Origin: G958296245 sp963664035
GTDB lineage: Bacteria; Chloroflexota; Dehalococcoidia; Lucifugimonadales; G958296245
DNA length: 64,000 nucleotides
Reading direction: 5' to 3'
NCBI GenBank assembly: GCA_963664035.2
Contig: OY760867.2
Span: 2,728,001 to 2,792,000 of the forward strand
Shown: piece by piece, positions 1 through 8,044 of the stretch
Numbering within the stretch: the first letter of the stretch is position 1
How the letters are laid out: every line of letters starts with the position of its first letter
Made by a program: the position numbers and the translations under genes
Notes under the pieces: model-generated
Databases searched by the model: none
Seen by the model: the letters and a program-made list of their open reading frames with translations, nothing else
Told to the model about the DNA's origin: nothing

Positions 1-1206
1 GTTCTCGAGCATCCGGAGCACCGAGCCGCCCTTGCTGTAGCTGATGGCGTCGAAGAGCTGCCCGATCTCGGCCGGGTGCCTGACCTCCTGCTCTATCGGG
101 TGCGAGCTCTTCAGGCCGTCCAGGCTCAGGGCCACGTTCGTGTCGTTCGATACGAACTCGGTCCAGACCTGCCAGTCCGGGAAGAGGCTGTCGACGGCCT
201 TGTCGCCCATCCACGAGGCGAAGCTCTCGTTGAGCCAGAGGTCGTTCCACCACGCCATGGTCACGAGGTCGCCGAACCACATGTGCGCCATCTCGTGGGA
301 CACGATCGCCGCGACGCGCCTCTTCGTCTCCACCGAGCTCTCCTCCGGGTCCACCAGCAGCGCGGGCTCCCGGTAGGTGATCGCCCCCCAGTTCTCCATC
401 GCGCCCGCGGCGAAGTCGGGGATCGCCAGGTGGTCCAGCTTCTCGAGCGGGTAGGGGATGCCGAAATAGTCGTTGAAGTACGCCAGCAGCCCGCACGACA
501 CGTCCAGCGCGAACTCCCCCTTGTCCTCGTTGCCGGGCGTGGCCCATATCCTGATCAGCGTGCCGTTGTCGGCCCGCCTCTCTATCGACCTGAGGTCGCC
601 CACGACGAAAGCCAGCAGGTACGTGGACATGACCGGCGTCTTCGCGTACTCGACCCTCCGCTTGCCGCCTCCGGCGTCGCTCTCGCGCTTCACCGGCGTG
701 TTGGAGACGACCTGCAAGCCCGACGGCACGACCAGCGTGACCTGGAAGCTCGCCTTCAGCGCCGGCTCGTCCCAGCACGGAAACGCCCGCCGCGCGTCGG
801 TAGCCTCGAACTGCGTGGTGGCGAGGTAGCGCTCCTCGCCCGACGCGTCGACGTACCTGCTGCGGTAGAAGCCGCGCAGCTTGTCGTTGAGCGCCCCGGT
901 GAACGCGATGTCCAGGGTGGCCGGCCCGGCGGGCAGCGCGCCCCCGAACCGGAAGGACGCGGTTTCGGTGTCCTCGTCGAGAGCGACCTCGCCCTCGCGC
1001 TCCGAGCCGTCGGGGAGCCTCACGCCGCCCGACGCTATATCGAGCTCTATGGCGTTGAGCACGACCGTATCGGTCGGCTCCAGCACCTCCAGGTCGATCG
1101 ACACCTCCCCGGAAAACGCCGCGTCCTCCAGGTCCGGCCTCAGCGTCAGCCGGTAATGCAGCGGCCGCACGTTCTTGGGAAGCATCACCGCGCCCGATTC
1201 AGCCAT
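1..1206 (-). CDS. M1 family metallo-aminopeptidase (3' end cut by window edge)
   Basis: The open frame runs from ATG at 1206 leftwards off the window, about 402 codons. The translation carries the M1 family hallmarks in order: the exopeptidase motif GAMEN near residue 267 and the zinc motif HEMAHMWFGD (HExxH) near residue 303, followed by the downstream NESFA segment that supplies the third zinc ligand. The part seen covers the N-terminal beta domain and the catalytic domain; the C-terminal helical domain lies outside. The start is supported by GGAGGAG five bases upstream. M1 enzymes remove N-terminal residues from peptides in a zinc-dependent reaction, normally in the cytoplasm; no signal peptide is visible. 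It may be co-transcribed with the enoyl-CoA hydratase-type gene, but their order (hydratase downstream on the minus strand would be to the left) means it sits downstream of that gene with a 25-base gap. Confidence 0.93.
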   Translation of the reverse strand, partial: MAESGAVMLPKNVRPLHYRLTLRPDLEDAAFSGEVSIDLEVLEPTDTVVLNAIELDIASGGVRLPDGSEREGEVALDEDTETASFRFGGALPAGPATLDIAFTGALNDKLRGFYRSRYVDASGEERYLATTQFEATDARRAFPCWDEPALKASFQVTLVVPSGLQVVSNTPVKRESDAGGGKRRVEYAKTPVMSTYLLAFVVGDLRSIERRADNGTLIRIWATPGNEDKGEFALDVSCGLLAYFNDYFGIPYPLEKLDHLAIPDFAAGAMENWGAITYREPALLVDPEESSVETKRRVAAIVSHEMAHMWFGDLVTMAWWNDLWLNESFASWMGDKAVDSLFPDWQVWTEFVSNDTNVALSLDGLKSSHPIEQEVRHPAEIGQLFDAISYSKGGSVLRMLEN

Positions 1207-1231
1207 GCCACTCCTCCAAAATACCGTCAAA

Positions 1232-2032
1232 CTACCCGCTATCGCTCTCCCCACGCCACACCGGCTTCCGCTTCTCGGCGAAGGCGCGCGGCCCCTCCAG
1301 CAGGTCGGGCGACGCGAGCACCCGGTCCAACTCGCTGAACTCGCGCCGCATCGCCTCCTCCACGCTGAGGGCCATGCCCTCCGTGGCCATCTGCTTGTGC
1401 GCCCGCACCGACAGCGGAGCGCACTCGGCTATCTCCCGCGCCCAACGCTCGGCGGCGGCCATCAGCTCAGCCGGCGGGACGACCTCGTTGGCGAGGCCCC
1501 ACCGGAGCGCCTCCGCCGCTGTGATCGACCTGCCGGTCAGCAGCATCGCCATCGCGACCTTGAAGGGCGCCTGCCTGGGGAGGCGGTGTACGCCCCCGGC
1601 CGCCGCCACAAGCCCCACCCTAGGCTCCGGCGCCGCGAAGGTGGCGTGCTCGGCCGCGATCACGATGTCGCACGCCAGCGCCAACTCCAACCCGCCGCCC
1701 ACCGCGTAGCCGTTCACCGCGGCTATGATCGGCTTCCAGCAGGTAAAGTCCGACGTGATCCCGCCGAACGGCATCCGGTCAGCCTCGGGGTAGGGCTCGC
1801 CTGCCTTGCCGCGCTCCGCGGTGTACTTGAGGTCGTTGCCCGCGCTGAAGGCCCTATCGCCCGCGCCGGTCAGGATGGCCGCAAGCAACGCGGGGTCTTC
1901 GCGAAAGTCGGTGAACGCCTCCCGCATCTCGGCGCTGGCCGGCGGGTGGACGGCGTTCAGGCGGTGGGGGCGGTCAATCGTGACGACGGCCACCGGCCCC
2001 CGCTTCTCGTAGCGTATGAACTGGTACGTCAA
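1232..2032 (-). CDS. Enoyl-CoA hydratase/isomerase family protein
   Basis: A 266-residue crotonase-fold protein, normal length for the family. The N-terminus reads YEKRGPVAVVTIDRP, the oxyanion-hole segments AFSAGNDLK and AVNGYAVGGGLELALACD are intact, and the C-terminus holds the usual helical trimerisation part. Crotonase enzymes hydrate or isomerise acyl-CoA thioesters in fatty-acid or amino-acid breakdown; the exact substrate cannot be read from sequence. The start is TTG at 2032 because GAGGAGGG lies six bases upstream; the frame stays open further up to 2539 but that stretch overlaps sodN and does not look like protein. The M1 aminopeptidase gene follows 25 bases downstream on the same strand. 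Confidence 0.92.
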   Translation of the reverse strand: MTYQFIRYEKRGPVAVVTIDRPHRLNAVHPPASAEMREAFTDFREDPALLAAILTGAGDRAFSAGNDLKYTAERGKAGEPYPEADRMPFGGITSDFTCWKPIIAAVNGYAVGGGLELALACDIVIAAEHATFAAPEPRVGLVAAAGGVHRLPRQAPFKVAMAMLLTGRSITAAEALRWGLANEVVPPAELMAAAERWAREIAECAPLSVRAHKQMATEGMALSVEEAMRREFSELDRVLASPDLLEGPRAFAEKRKPVWRGESDSG

Positions 2033-2100
2033 CGGCCCTCCTCGATCACCCTGAGTTGGGGTGACAGGAGCCCCGTCCGCGTGGACGGCCGCGCGCGGCT

Positions 2101-2565
2101 TTAGGTCCCGAACCGGACTTCGGCGTTGGGGTCGCAGTACTCGACGCCCTTGGTCGCCCAGAATATGGCCGCGATCTCGTCCACGGAGGCGACCAGCTTC
2201 TTGGCCGAGTCCACGTCGACGTTCTGCTTGTTCGCCGACGCCAGCTTGGTCGTCTCCCAGACCGTGGTGTGGAGGTCGGGGTACTTCTCCAAGTGCTCCG
2301 GCTTGAAGTAGTCGTGCCAGAGCACGTCCACCTCGTGCTTCACCAGGTCGGCGTGCTCCTCCTTGACCGCCACGTAGCGGCCGAACGAGTTTCCGGCGGC
2401 GACGTGCATCTCGCCCCCCAGGGCCTCGATGCGCATCACCATCTTCAGCACGGTCTGGGCGGCTATCTTCGCCGTAATCGGATCGTATATGCCGCAGGGG
2501 ATGTCGCAGTGGGCCAGCCCCTCGCGCACCGGTAGCCATCGCGTAAGCGTCTGATGCAGTCTCAT
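2101..2565 (-). CDS. sodN: Nickel-dependent superoxide dismutase
   Basis: A 154-residue protein containing the Ni-hook HCDIPCGIY at residues 19-27: His19 (becomes residue 1 after processing), Cys20 and Cys24 are the nickel ligands known for NiSOD. The 18-residue leader before His19 must be removed for the enzyme to bind nickel; in characterised species a dedicated protease (SodX) does this and is often adjacent, but no such gene is visible next to this one. The mature part matches the four-helix NiSOD subunit. The enzyme disproportionates superoxide to peroxide and oxygen and forms a hexamer in the cytoplasm. The gene stands alone between the Uma2 gene and the enoyl-CoA hydratase, all on the minus strand. 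Confidence 0.96.
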   Translation of the reverse strand: MRLHQTLTRWLPVREGLAHCDIPCGIYDPITAKIAAQTVLKMVMRIEALGGEMHVAAGNSFGRYVAVKEEHADLVKHEVDVLWHDYFKPEHLEKYPDLHTTVWETTKLASANKQNVDVDSAKKLVASVDEIAAIFWATKGVEYCDPNAEVRFGT

Positions 2566-2599
2566 CTTACCTATAGGTCTCCTTCGTGAATGTGCCTAA

Positions 2600-2628
2600 A
2601 GACTACAAGAGGCCCGAAGACAACGCAA
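2600..2628 (-). promoter_or_regulatory. Candidate sigma-70 promoter of sodN
   Basis: On the minus strand TTGCGT (2628-2623) and TAGTCT (2605-2600) are separated by 17 bases, 35 bases upstream of the sodN start. Each hexamer has two mismatches to consensus, so this is only a plausible promoter. Confidence 0.35.
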
Positions 2629-2653
2629 GCGCCACCCCCGACGGAGCAGGGCC

Positions 2654-3433
2654 CTACTCGTCGCGCAGACGGCGCAACTCGGCTTCGAGCCGGGCCGCGC
2701 GCAACTCGGCGGCCTCCGCCCGTTCCTGGGCGGCGTATGCCTGTTCCTGGGCGGTGTACGCCTGTTCCTGGGCGGCGTATGCCTGTTCCTGGGCGGCCCT
2801 GCGCGCCTCCACCTGCTCCTCGATCGTCGGCAGAAACTCGCCCGTCGCAGGGTCCCGAAAGCGTATCTGGCCGCCGTCCCACCACAGCTCCAGGCCCAAT
2901 GCCTCGCTGTATCCCCAATGCCGCCCGTCAGGCTCGGTGACTATCTCCAACGGCCTGTACTCGCCGTTCACCAGTAGGTCGCCCGCGAGGGGCGCGTCGT
3001 GATACTTGCCGCCCGTATGGTCGAAGCGCCAGTACTCTCCCACGCCATAGCCGGCGTACCCCTCGCGCTTCACCGTGTAGTCTCGCCTTCCGGTGCTGCG
3101 AGACGCCACCTCCAGCACGAAGTCCGGCGGCTTGCCGACCTCGCTTGTCACGTAGCCGTTGCGCCATATGATCGCCTTGGGGTCCTCCACGCCGTCCACG
3201 AACACGCAGTCGGGCACGAAGTCGCCGCGGTCTGCGGCGTCGCGCCGCAGGTATCCGCCGCCCGAAATGAGGACGTCGCTGCGGTGCGCGAAATGCGCCC
3301 TGAGCGGAGCGTCGAATTGCTGAATCGCTTCGTACTGCTGCATGTCAGGCTTCCTTCGAGGCGGGTCTGGCAGCGGCTCTATGTGCGAGTAGGGGTGAGT
3401 GCGCGTCTGCGTGGGTGCGCTTTGGGTCGTCAT
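2654..3433 (-). CDS. Uma2 family endonuclease-like protein with coiled-coil tail
   Basis: A 259-residue Uma2 (DUF820) protein, a PD-(D/E)xK nuclease fold. The landmarks are FVPDCVF, PPDFVLEVAS, the KREGYA segment and GVGEYWRFD, with Asp, Glu and Lys in the places expected for the active site. The C-terminal 50 residues are a repeated AAQEQAY heptad-like stretch ending ELRRLRDE, a coiled coil shared by the Uma2 copies elsewhere in the window. The start at 3433 has GGAGAGG seven bases upstream. The cellular role of Uma2 proteins is unknown, although they are expanded in cyanobacteria and Chloroflexota. This copy is divergent from the tandem array at 49.5-52.8 kb. Confidence 0.88.
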   Translation of the reverse strand: MTTQSAPTQTRTHPYSHIEPLPDPPRRKPDMQQYEAIQQFDAPLRAHFAHRSDVLISGGGYLRRDAADRGDFVPDCVFVDGVEDPKAIIWRNGYVTSEVGKPPDFVLEVASRSTGRRDYTVKREGYAGYGVGEYWRFDHTGGKYHDAPLAGDLLVNGEYRPLEIVTEPDGRHWGYSEALGLELWWDGGQIRFRDPATGEFLPTIEEQVEARRAAQEQAYAAQEQAYTAQEQAYAAQERAEAAELRAARLEAELRRLRDE

Positions 3434-3552
3434 AGCTGGCCTCTCCGTGATGCCGTCCTACCTAATCTCCGTCCGAGCGAAGATGCGCTGTGGCAATTAT
3501 ACCAACTCCGCAATGCGGAGGGATGGCTCCTCCTGAATCGCCCCCATCCTAA

Positions 3553-3576
3553 CCTTCCCCCACAGACGGGGGAAGG
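3553..3576. repeat. Short G/C hairpin (dispersed-repeat-like or terminator)
   Basis: Nine bases CCTTCCCCC pair perfectly with GGGGGAAGG across a six-base loop. It lies between the divergent Uma2 and sugar transferase genes, so it is upstream of both and unlikely to be a terminator; there is no T-tract. It resembles a short palindromic intergenic repeat. Confidence 0.4.
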
Positions 3577-3594
3577 GACTCTCCTTCTGGAAGG

Positions 3595-4383
3595 ATGTTG
3601 AAAGCGTTTAGCCTTGGTCTTATAATCCGGCCATTCGACCGTCGCCGGGGCTCCGCCGCTGCAGAATCTCGACCCGGCGCGAACGGACTTGCAGTCTTGG
3701 CTGTTCCAGAGATCGAAGGCGTCCCGGACCGGGCGGGCCGCAAGGCCGCGGAGGCGCCATTGGATGACGGCGCCCCCGTGGGCGACGGCTACAAGCGCGC
3801 CTTCGACATCACCATAGTTACCGCGTCCCTCGTCGTCTTTTCCCCGATCTGGCTCCTGCTCGCCGCCGTCATACCGCTGGCAATCTGGTTGAACGACCGG
3901 GGGCCCGTCTTCTACGCGCAGCGGCGGGTGGGCAAGGGAGGGCGCGAGTTTACCGCCTTGAAGTTCCGCACCATGCTGGCCGACGCCGAGAGGCTCACCG
4001 GCCCCGTCTGGGCCTCCGGCCACGACCCGCGCGCCACGAGGGTGGGCAAGGTCCTCCGCCTGCTCCACCTCGACGAGATGCCGCAGCTCTACAACATCCT
4101 CAGGGGCGACATGAGCCTCGTAGGCCCGCGCCCGGAGCGCCCCGAGCTGGTCAGCCGCTTCGTACAGGAGGTCCCAGGTTTCTCCTCACGGCTCAGGGTG
4201 CTGCCCGGCCTCACCGGCCTGGCCCAGGTCAGGGGACGCTACGACTCGCCCCCTAGGGACAAGCTGAGGTACGACAATCTCTACATCCGGCGCCTCGGCC
4301 CAGTGCTGGACCTCAAGCTGCTCGCCGCTACCCCCGTGGTGGTGCTCATCGGCAAACACAGGCTGGGCGGGAAGCGCCGCTAA
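3595..4383 (+). CDS. Bacterial sugar transferase (polyprenyl-phosphate glycosyl-1-phosphate transferase)
   Basis: The catalytic domain starts near residue 65 with YKRAFDITI, followed by a hydrophobic reentrant helix (residues 69-98), FYAQRRVGKGGREFTALKFRTM and DEMPQLYNILRGDMSLVGPRPE. These are signatures of the PglC/WcaJ monotopic transferases, which move a sugar-phosphate from a UDP-sugar to undecaprenyl phosphate to start glycan or exopolysaccharide assembly. No other polysaccharide genes are nearby. The start is uncertain: the first 40 codons have poor GC3 bias, and TTG at 3760 with GGAGG six bases upstream would give a 207-residue protein that fits the short family form better. The stop overlaps the convergent aldolase gene by four bases. 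Confidence 0.9.
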   Translation: MLKAFSLGLIIRPFDRRRGSAAAESRPGANGLAVLAVPEIEGVPDRAGRKAAEAPLDDGAPVGDGYKRAFDITIVTASLVVFSPIWLLLAAVIPLAIWLNDRGPVFYAQRRVGKGGREFTALKFRTMLADAERLTGPVWASGHDPRATRVGKVLRLLHLDEMPQLYNILRGDMSLVGPRPERPELVSRFVQEVPGFSSRLRVLPGLTGLAQVRGRYDSPPRDKLRYDNLYIRRLGPVLDLKLLAATPVVVLIGKHRLGGKRR

Positions 4384-5270
4384 GGGCCGGCGCGGCCGGT
4401 CAGCTTCCAGAGGTACTCCGCAAGCTCCCTCGTGGGCGTGGCGATTATGCGAGCTCCCACCTCTTCCACCAGGTGCTTCACGCGCTCCCTCTCCGTCATC
4501 GAGTCGTCCGCCCAGCTACAGTAGAATGCCAGCCCTGCCTTGCGGCAGGCCTCCTGGACTATGCGCCTCGCCTCGTCCATCTGCGGCGAGTAGGGCGGGT
4601 CGTGGGCGTCGGGGTCGCCGAACGACATCCCCATGTCGCCAGGCCCCCACTCGGCGAACGCCAGCCCTGGGACGGCCGCCGTCATGTCCGCGTATGGCAG
4701 GCAGTGGCGGTCCTCGATCTTCAGCCCCAGCATCAACTCTCCGTCCGGGTTGAGCGGCCACGGGTCGGCCCTCCTGACGTACTCGGCGGGCGGGAGTCCC
4801 CATATCTGGGCCGGGCCTCCCTGTCCTCCTCCTCCGCGCCTGCCCTCCGGTATACCCTGGTCGAGGCCGATGGTCTGGAATGGGTACCGCGCCGTGCTGA
4901 CGAACGCCCGCACCGCCTCCGGGCTGCGTGCGTGGGTGTGCAGGAGTCCGTGGATGCCCGTCGAGAGCGCGTGCCTGGACTGCCAGGCGTTGTAGAACAC
5001 CTCCTCCGGCGTGATGCAGTTCGACGGCAGAGTCGAGACCACCGTAGGCATCGAACGTCCGCCGGGCGTCGGCCCTCCGTCCTTCAGCCCTCGCATGAAG
5101 TCGCGTAGCCCCACCGTGTCGAACGGATGGTGCTCGAACTCCACCAACAGCAGGTCGCACCACGTTTGCGACGCCTCGAGGCCCGCCTCGTAGGTCAGCG
5201 CCGGCGCGCCCGTGACGGTGACCGTCTGCCCCTGCTCCAGCAACTCTATGCACTTGTTGATCCTGGGCAT
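4380..5270 (-). CDS. HpcH/HpaI aldolase/citrate lyase family protein
   Basis: A 296-residue TIM-barrel class II pyruvate aldolase-like protein. DLLLVEFEHHPFD, GIHGLLHTHARSPEAVRAFV, MLGLKIED and WGPGDMGMSFG follow the order of HpcH/HpaI enzymes, with the Glu of LKIED and the Asp of GPGDMGMS in the usual metal-binding positions. It carries a glycine-rich loop (GRRGGGGQGG) before the IED segment. Such enzymes cleave 4-hydroxy-2-oxo acids to pyruvate or glyoxylate plus an aldehyde. It is followed in the next 2.6 kb by sugar-acid type dehydrogenases, which would fit a uronate or aromatic breakdown route, but no single pathway is complete here. Confidence 0.88.
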   Translation of the reverse strand: MPRINKCIELLEQGQTVTVTGAPALTYEAGLEASQTWCDLLLVEFEHHPFDTVGLRDFMRGLKDGGPTPGGRSMPTVVSTLPSNCITPEEVFYNAWQSRHALSTGIHGLLHTHARSPEAVRAFVSTARYPFQTIGLDQGIPEGRRGGGGQGGPAQIWGLPPAEYVRRADPWPLNPDGELMLGLKIEDRHCLPYADMTAAVPGLAFAEWGPGDMGMSFGDPDAHDPPYSPQMDEARRIVQEACRKAGLAFYCSWADDSMTERERVKHLVEEVGARIIATPTRELAEYLWKLTGRAGP

Positions 5271-5339
5271 GTCATTCCTCAGTGGGATGGTGGTCGGGGA
5301 GTCCGGCGCGGGAGTAGTGGACCTGTCCTGGGCCTGTCG

Positions 5340-5876
5340 CTACGTTCCGGACGTTCCGGCGGGGGCGCGCCCGAACATTGCTTCCCGCAGGCCGTCCAGG
5401 AGACCTTCGAGACGCGCCTGGCGCTGTTCCAGCGCTGACATGCGGTTCGAGAGCGCGTCCAACTGCGCGCCGATCCGGTCGAGCCGCGTGTCGACTTGGT
5501 CGAGCCGCGTGTCCACCCGGTCGAGCCGCATGTCCACCCGGTCGAGCCGCATGTCCATCCGGTCGAGCCGCGTGTCCATCTGGTCGAGCCGCGTGTCCAT
5601 CTGGTCGAGCCGCGTGTCCATCTGGTCGAGCCGTGTGTCCACCTGATCGAGCCGCGTTTCCACCCGGTCGATCTGTGTTTCCATCCGACTGGTCCGTGCA
5701 TCGACTTGGCCGACTCGTGCATCGACTTGATCGATCCGTACATCGACTCGGTCGATCCGTGCTCCCAAGCGTGCTTCCAGCCGGTGCATGGCAGCCAGCA
5801 ACAGGCCGCCCAGCGTCGCCATCAGCGCCGCTAGCCCAATACCTGCTGAGATGACTGCTATGAGCTCGGGTGTCAT
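5340..5876 (-). CDS. Membrane-anchored heptad-repeat (coiled-coil) protein
   Basis: About 178 residues. The start MTPELIAVISAGIG is followed by one transmembrane helix (residues 5-29) and then a near-perfect heptad series of RLDQMDT/RLDRVDM type units running to the C-terminal region, ending QARLEGLLDGLREAMFG. At DNA level the heptads are an almost exact 21-base tandem repeat (about 5480-5760). A GTG at 5915 in frame would add 13 residues; the ATG at 5876 is preferred because the protein then begins with the helix. The function is unknown; the architecture predicts a cytoplasmic or periplasmic rod anchored to the membrane. Confidence 0.75.
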   Translation of the reverse strand: MTPELIAVISAGIGLAALMATLGGLLLAAMHRLEARLGARIDRVDVRIDQVDARVGQVDARTSRMETQIDRVETRLDQVDTRLDQMDTRLDQMDTRLDQMDTRLDRMDMRLDRVDMRLDRVDTRLDQVDTRLDRIGAQLDALSNRMSALEQRQARLEGLLDGLREAMFGRAPAGTSGT

Positions 5877-5958
5877 TGTCGTAACGACCACATAAGGATT
5901 TACACTAGGATACACTTATCGGGAGCTGGATGACAGGGGTATGGACAGGGGGAATGCC

Positions 5959-6765
5959 ATGAAGAAGAAGGTCCTGGTAACCGGGGCGGCTGGACGCATA
6001 GGTGGAATCGTGCGGCGGTTCCTGGGTTCGAAGTACGAGCTCAGCGCCCTGGATATAGCGGCGGTAGGGGACGTCCCTTCGCGGGTCGCCGACATCGCCG
6101 ACCTGGACGCCATACGGCCGGCCTTCGAGGGGCAGGACGCCGTCGTGCATCTTGGCGCCGATCCGAGCGGCGGCGCTCCGTGGGACTCCGTCCTGCCCAA
6201 CAACATCGTCGGCGCGTACAACGTCATGGAGGCGAGCCGGGAGGCGGGGGTCAAGCGCGTCGTATTCGCGAGCACCAACCACGTGGTCGGCTACTACCCC
6301 GAAAAGGACGACCCGTACAGGGCCGTCTTCGAAGGCCGACTCGAGGACGCGCGGAGGCCCTTCCCGCTGCTGACCGCGGAGCGCATACGGCCAGATTGCC
6401 TATACGGCGTCAGCAAGGCATTCGGCGAGGCGATCGGGAGCCTCTACTGGGACAAGTACGGCATCTCGTTCATTGCCCTGCGCATCGGCGGGGTGAACAT
6501 GGACCCGGGATGGCACCGCCAGTCATACCCCGGCCTCGCCATGTGGCTGAGCCATAGGGACGCCGCCCAGCTCATCGAGCGCAGCATCGACGCGCCCGAG
6601 TCGGTGGGCTTCCTGGTCGTCTATGGCATGTCGAACAACACGATGCGCATCCACGAGATCGACACCGCCGAGCAGGCGCTGGGCTACCGGCCGCAGGACG
6701 ACGCTGGCGCTACCCTGGACCCGGACACCGCCGCCGGGGGCTACTACGGACGCGCTCACCCATAA
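5959..6765 (+). CDS. NAD(P)-dependent epimerase/dehydratase, uronate dehydrogenase-like
   Basis: A 268-residue extended SDR protein. The Rossmann glycine motif GAAGRIG is at residues 9-15 and the catalytic YGVSK sits near residue 151, with SxN and HLGADPSG segments typical of uronate dehydrogenase-like members. Those enzymes oxidise hexuronates to aldarolactones with NAD. The start at 5959 is chosen over the in-frame ATG at 5941 because AGGGGG precedes it by eight bases. The stop codon lies one base from the end of the convergent Ldh-family gene. Confidence 0.87.
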   Translation: MKKKVLVTGAAGRIGGIVRRFLGSKYELSALDIAAVGDVPSRVADIADLDAIRPAFEGQDAVVHLGADPSGGAPWDSVLPNNIVGAYNVMEASREAGVKRVVFASTNHVVGYYPEKDDPYRAVFEGRLEDARRPFPLLTAERIRPDCLYGVSKAFGEAIGSLYWDKYGISFIALRIGGVNMDPGWHRQSYPGLAMWLSHRDAAQLIERSIDAPESVGFLVVYGMSNNTMRIHEIDTAEQALGYRPQDDAGATLDPDTAAGGYYGRAHP

Positions 6766-6766
6766 G

Positions 6767-7834
6767 CTACCTCTCGATAGTCTGGACCGATATCTCAGCT
6801 GCCACGCGGTCTATCGTAGCCATCACCGCGGGGGAGATGGGAATCCCCTCGGCCAGGCGCCGCTCCCTCGTCAGGAACTCGATCTCGCCGGGCATGTAGA
6901 CCGCGTCCGTGCCTTCGGCCAGGTCGCTCTCATGTACCTGGCGGGCCAGCGAATCGACCCTCGCGGTAAACTCGTCCAGCGGCATCACCTTGCCGACGTC
7001 TACGGCGTGGAAGTAGTGGCTCGCCCGCACGGGGTAGAAGACGTCCGACGACGCCAGGGCGTCCCGCGGCACCTCCTTGCCTATAAGCCCCCCGCTCAAG
7101 ACCGAGCTGAGCACCTCCAGGGCGACGGTCAGCCCGAAGCCCTTCGCCCCGGCCATGGGAGCTACGAGCCCCAGCAACGCCTCCTCGGCGTCCGTGGTGG
7201 GGCGTCCCTGGCGGTCAAGCGCCCAGTCCGGGGGCAAGCTCTCGCCCTTGGCCGCGGCCACGCGGATCTTGTTGCGGGCCGCCGTGCTGGTGGCCATGTC
7301 GAGGACGACAGGGTACGTCTCGCCGGCCGGCGCGGCGACGCAGAAGGGGTTGTTGCCGAGGGTCTCGGTAACCCCGCCCCAGGGCGCCATGACGGCAGGG
7401 CCGCTCGTGCTGCACACCCCGATCATCCCCTGGTCGACGGCCATCATCCCGTAGTAGGCCAGCGCTCCCAGGTGGTTCGAGCTGCGGACGACGACCGTGG
7501 CCGCGCCGTGGCTACGGGCCCGGTCTATCGCCAGAGACATCGCCCGTACCGCTACGATCTGCCCCATGCCCCCGCCGCCGTCGAGCACCACCAGCCCGCC
7601 CGCGTCGGCGACAGTCGTGACCTCGGACGTCGGGTTGATCCCGTTCCGGAGCCCTCGGACGTACCTGTGCAGGAGCTGGATCCCGTGGGAATAGACCCCG
7701 CGCAGGTCCGCCTCCAGCAGGCTGTCGGCTATGACCGCCGCGTCCAGCTTGGGCACGGAAACGGCGAGGAACGCCCTCTCGCTGAAAGCGCGATGGGCGT
7801 CCGCCGTCACGATGATGTCCTGTTCGCTAGCCAT
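6767..7834 (-). CDS. Ldh family (malate/L-lactate/ureidoglycolate-type) NAD(P)-dependent dehydrogenase
   Basis: A 355-residue member of the Ldh/YlbC (MDH2/LDH2) fold. Diagnostic segments are ADLRGVYSHGIQLLHRYV near the N-terminus (the HG motif containing the catalytic His), VRSSNHLGALAYYG, TLGNNPFCVAAP, VLDMATSTAARNKI and GAKGFGLTVALEVLSS. The family reduces or oxidises 2-oxo/2-hydroxy acids with NAD(P). The start is ATG at 7834, preceded by GTGGAG; the frame is open 42 bases further upstream but without a better ribosome site. It converges with the epimerase gene. Confidence 0.92.
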   Translation of the reverse strand: MASEQDIIVTADAHRAFSERAFLAVSVPKLDAAVIADSLLEADLRGVYSHGIQLLHRYVRGLRNGINPTSEVTTVADAGGLVVLDGGGGMGQIVAVRAMSLAIDRARSHGAATVVVRSSNHLGALAYYGMMAVDQGMIGVCSTSGPAVMAPWGGVTETLGNNPFCVAAPAGETYPVVLDMATSTAARNKIRVAAAKGESLPPDWALDRQGRPTTDAEEALLGLVAPMAGAKGFGLTVALEVLSSVLSGGLIGKEVPRDALASSDVFYPVRASHYFHAVDVGKVMPLDEFTARVDSLARQVHESDLAEGTDAVYMPGEIEFLTRERRLAEGIPISPAVMATIDRVAAEISVQTIER

Positions 7835-7876
7835 GTGCTCCACACCCCGATTCCAAGAGTGCCCGCATTCTACCAA

Positions 7877-7990
7877 AGTCCCCCATCTGAGTAGCGGTGG
7901 CGCTCTAGGGCAAGGGGAGGGCTGGTTTGAAACCAGCCCCTACGGGGTGATGGCGGGTGCCCCTACGGGGTGATGGCGGATAGCTGCGAC
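7877..7990. repeat. MITE-like repeat family A, copy 1 (degenerate right end)
   Basis: It shares with 11006-11122, 11851-11965 and 40053-40166 a left end CCAAAGTCCCCCATCT, the block GGCGCTCTAGGGCAAGGGG and the central palindrome GGGCTGGTTTGAAACCAGCCC (7919-7939, written here in two halves: GGGCTGGTTT/AAACCAGCCC). The CCCCTACGGGGTGATGGCGG block is duplicated here and the right terminal repeat has decayed. Confidence 0.75.
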
Positions 7991-8044
7991 GACGGTAATT
8001 CCTCAATGTAGAGGGGTGTGTGCCGTCGAGTTGTGGGACGGGTT

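Noticed and set aside
1232..2539. A 435-residue version of the enoyl-CoA hydratase
   Set aside because: The extra 169 codons overlap sodN; TTG 2032 has a strong ribosome site and gives normal family length.
3595..3760. Possible tRNA-like remnant before the sugar transferase domain
   Set aside because: Some segments resemble tRNA loops, but no acceptor, D, anticodon and T stems can be paired together.
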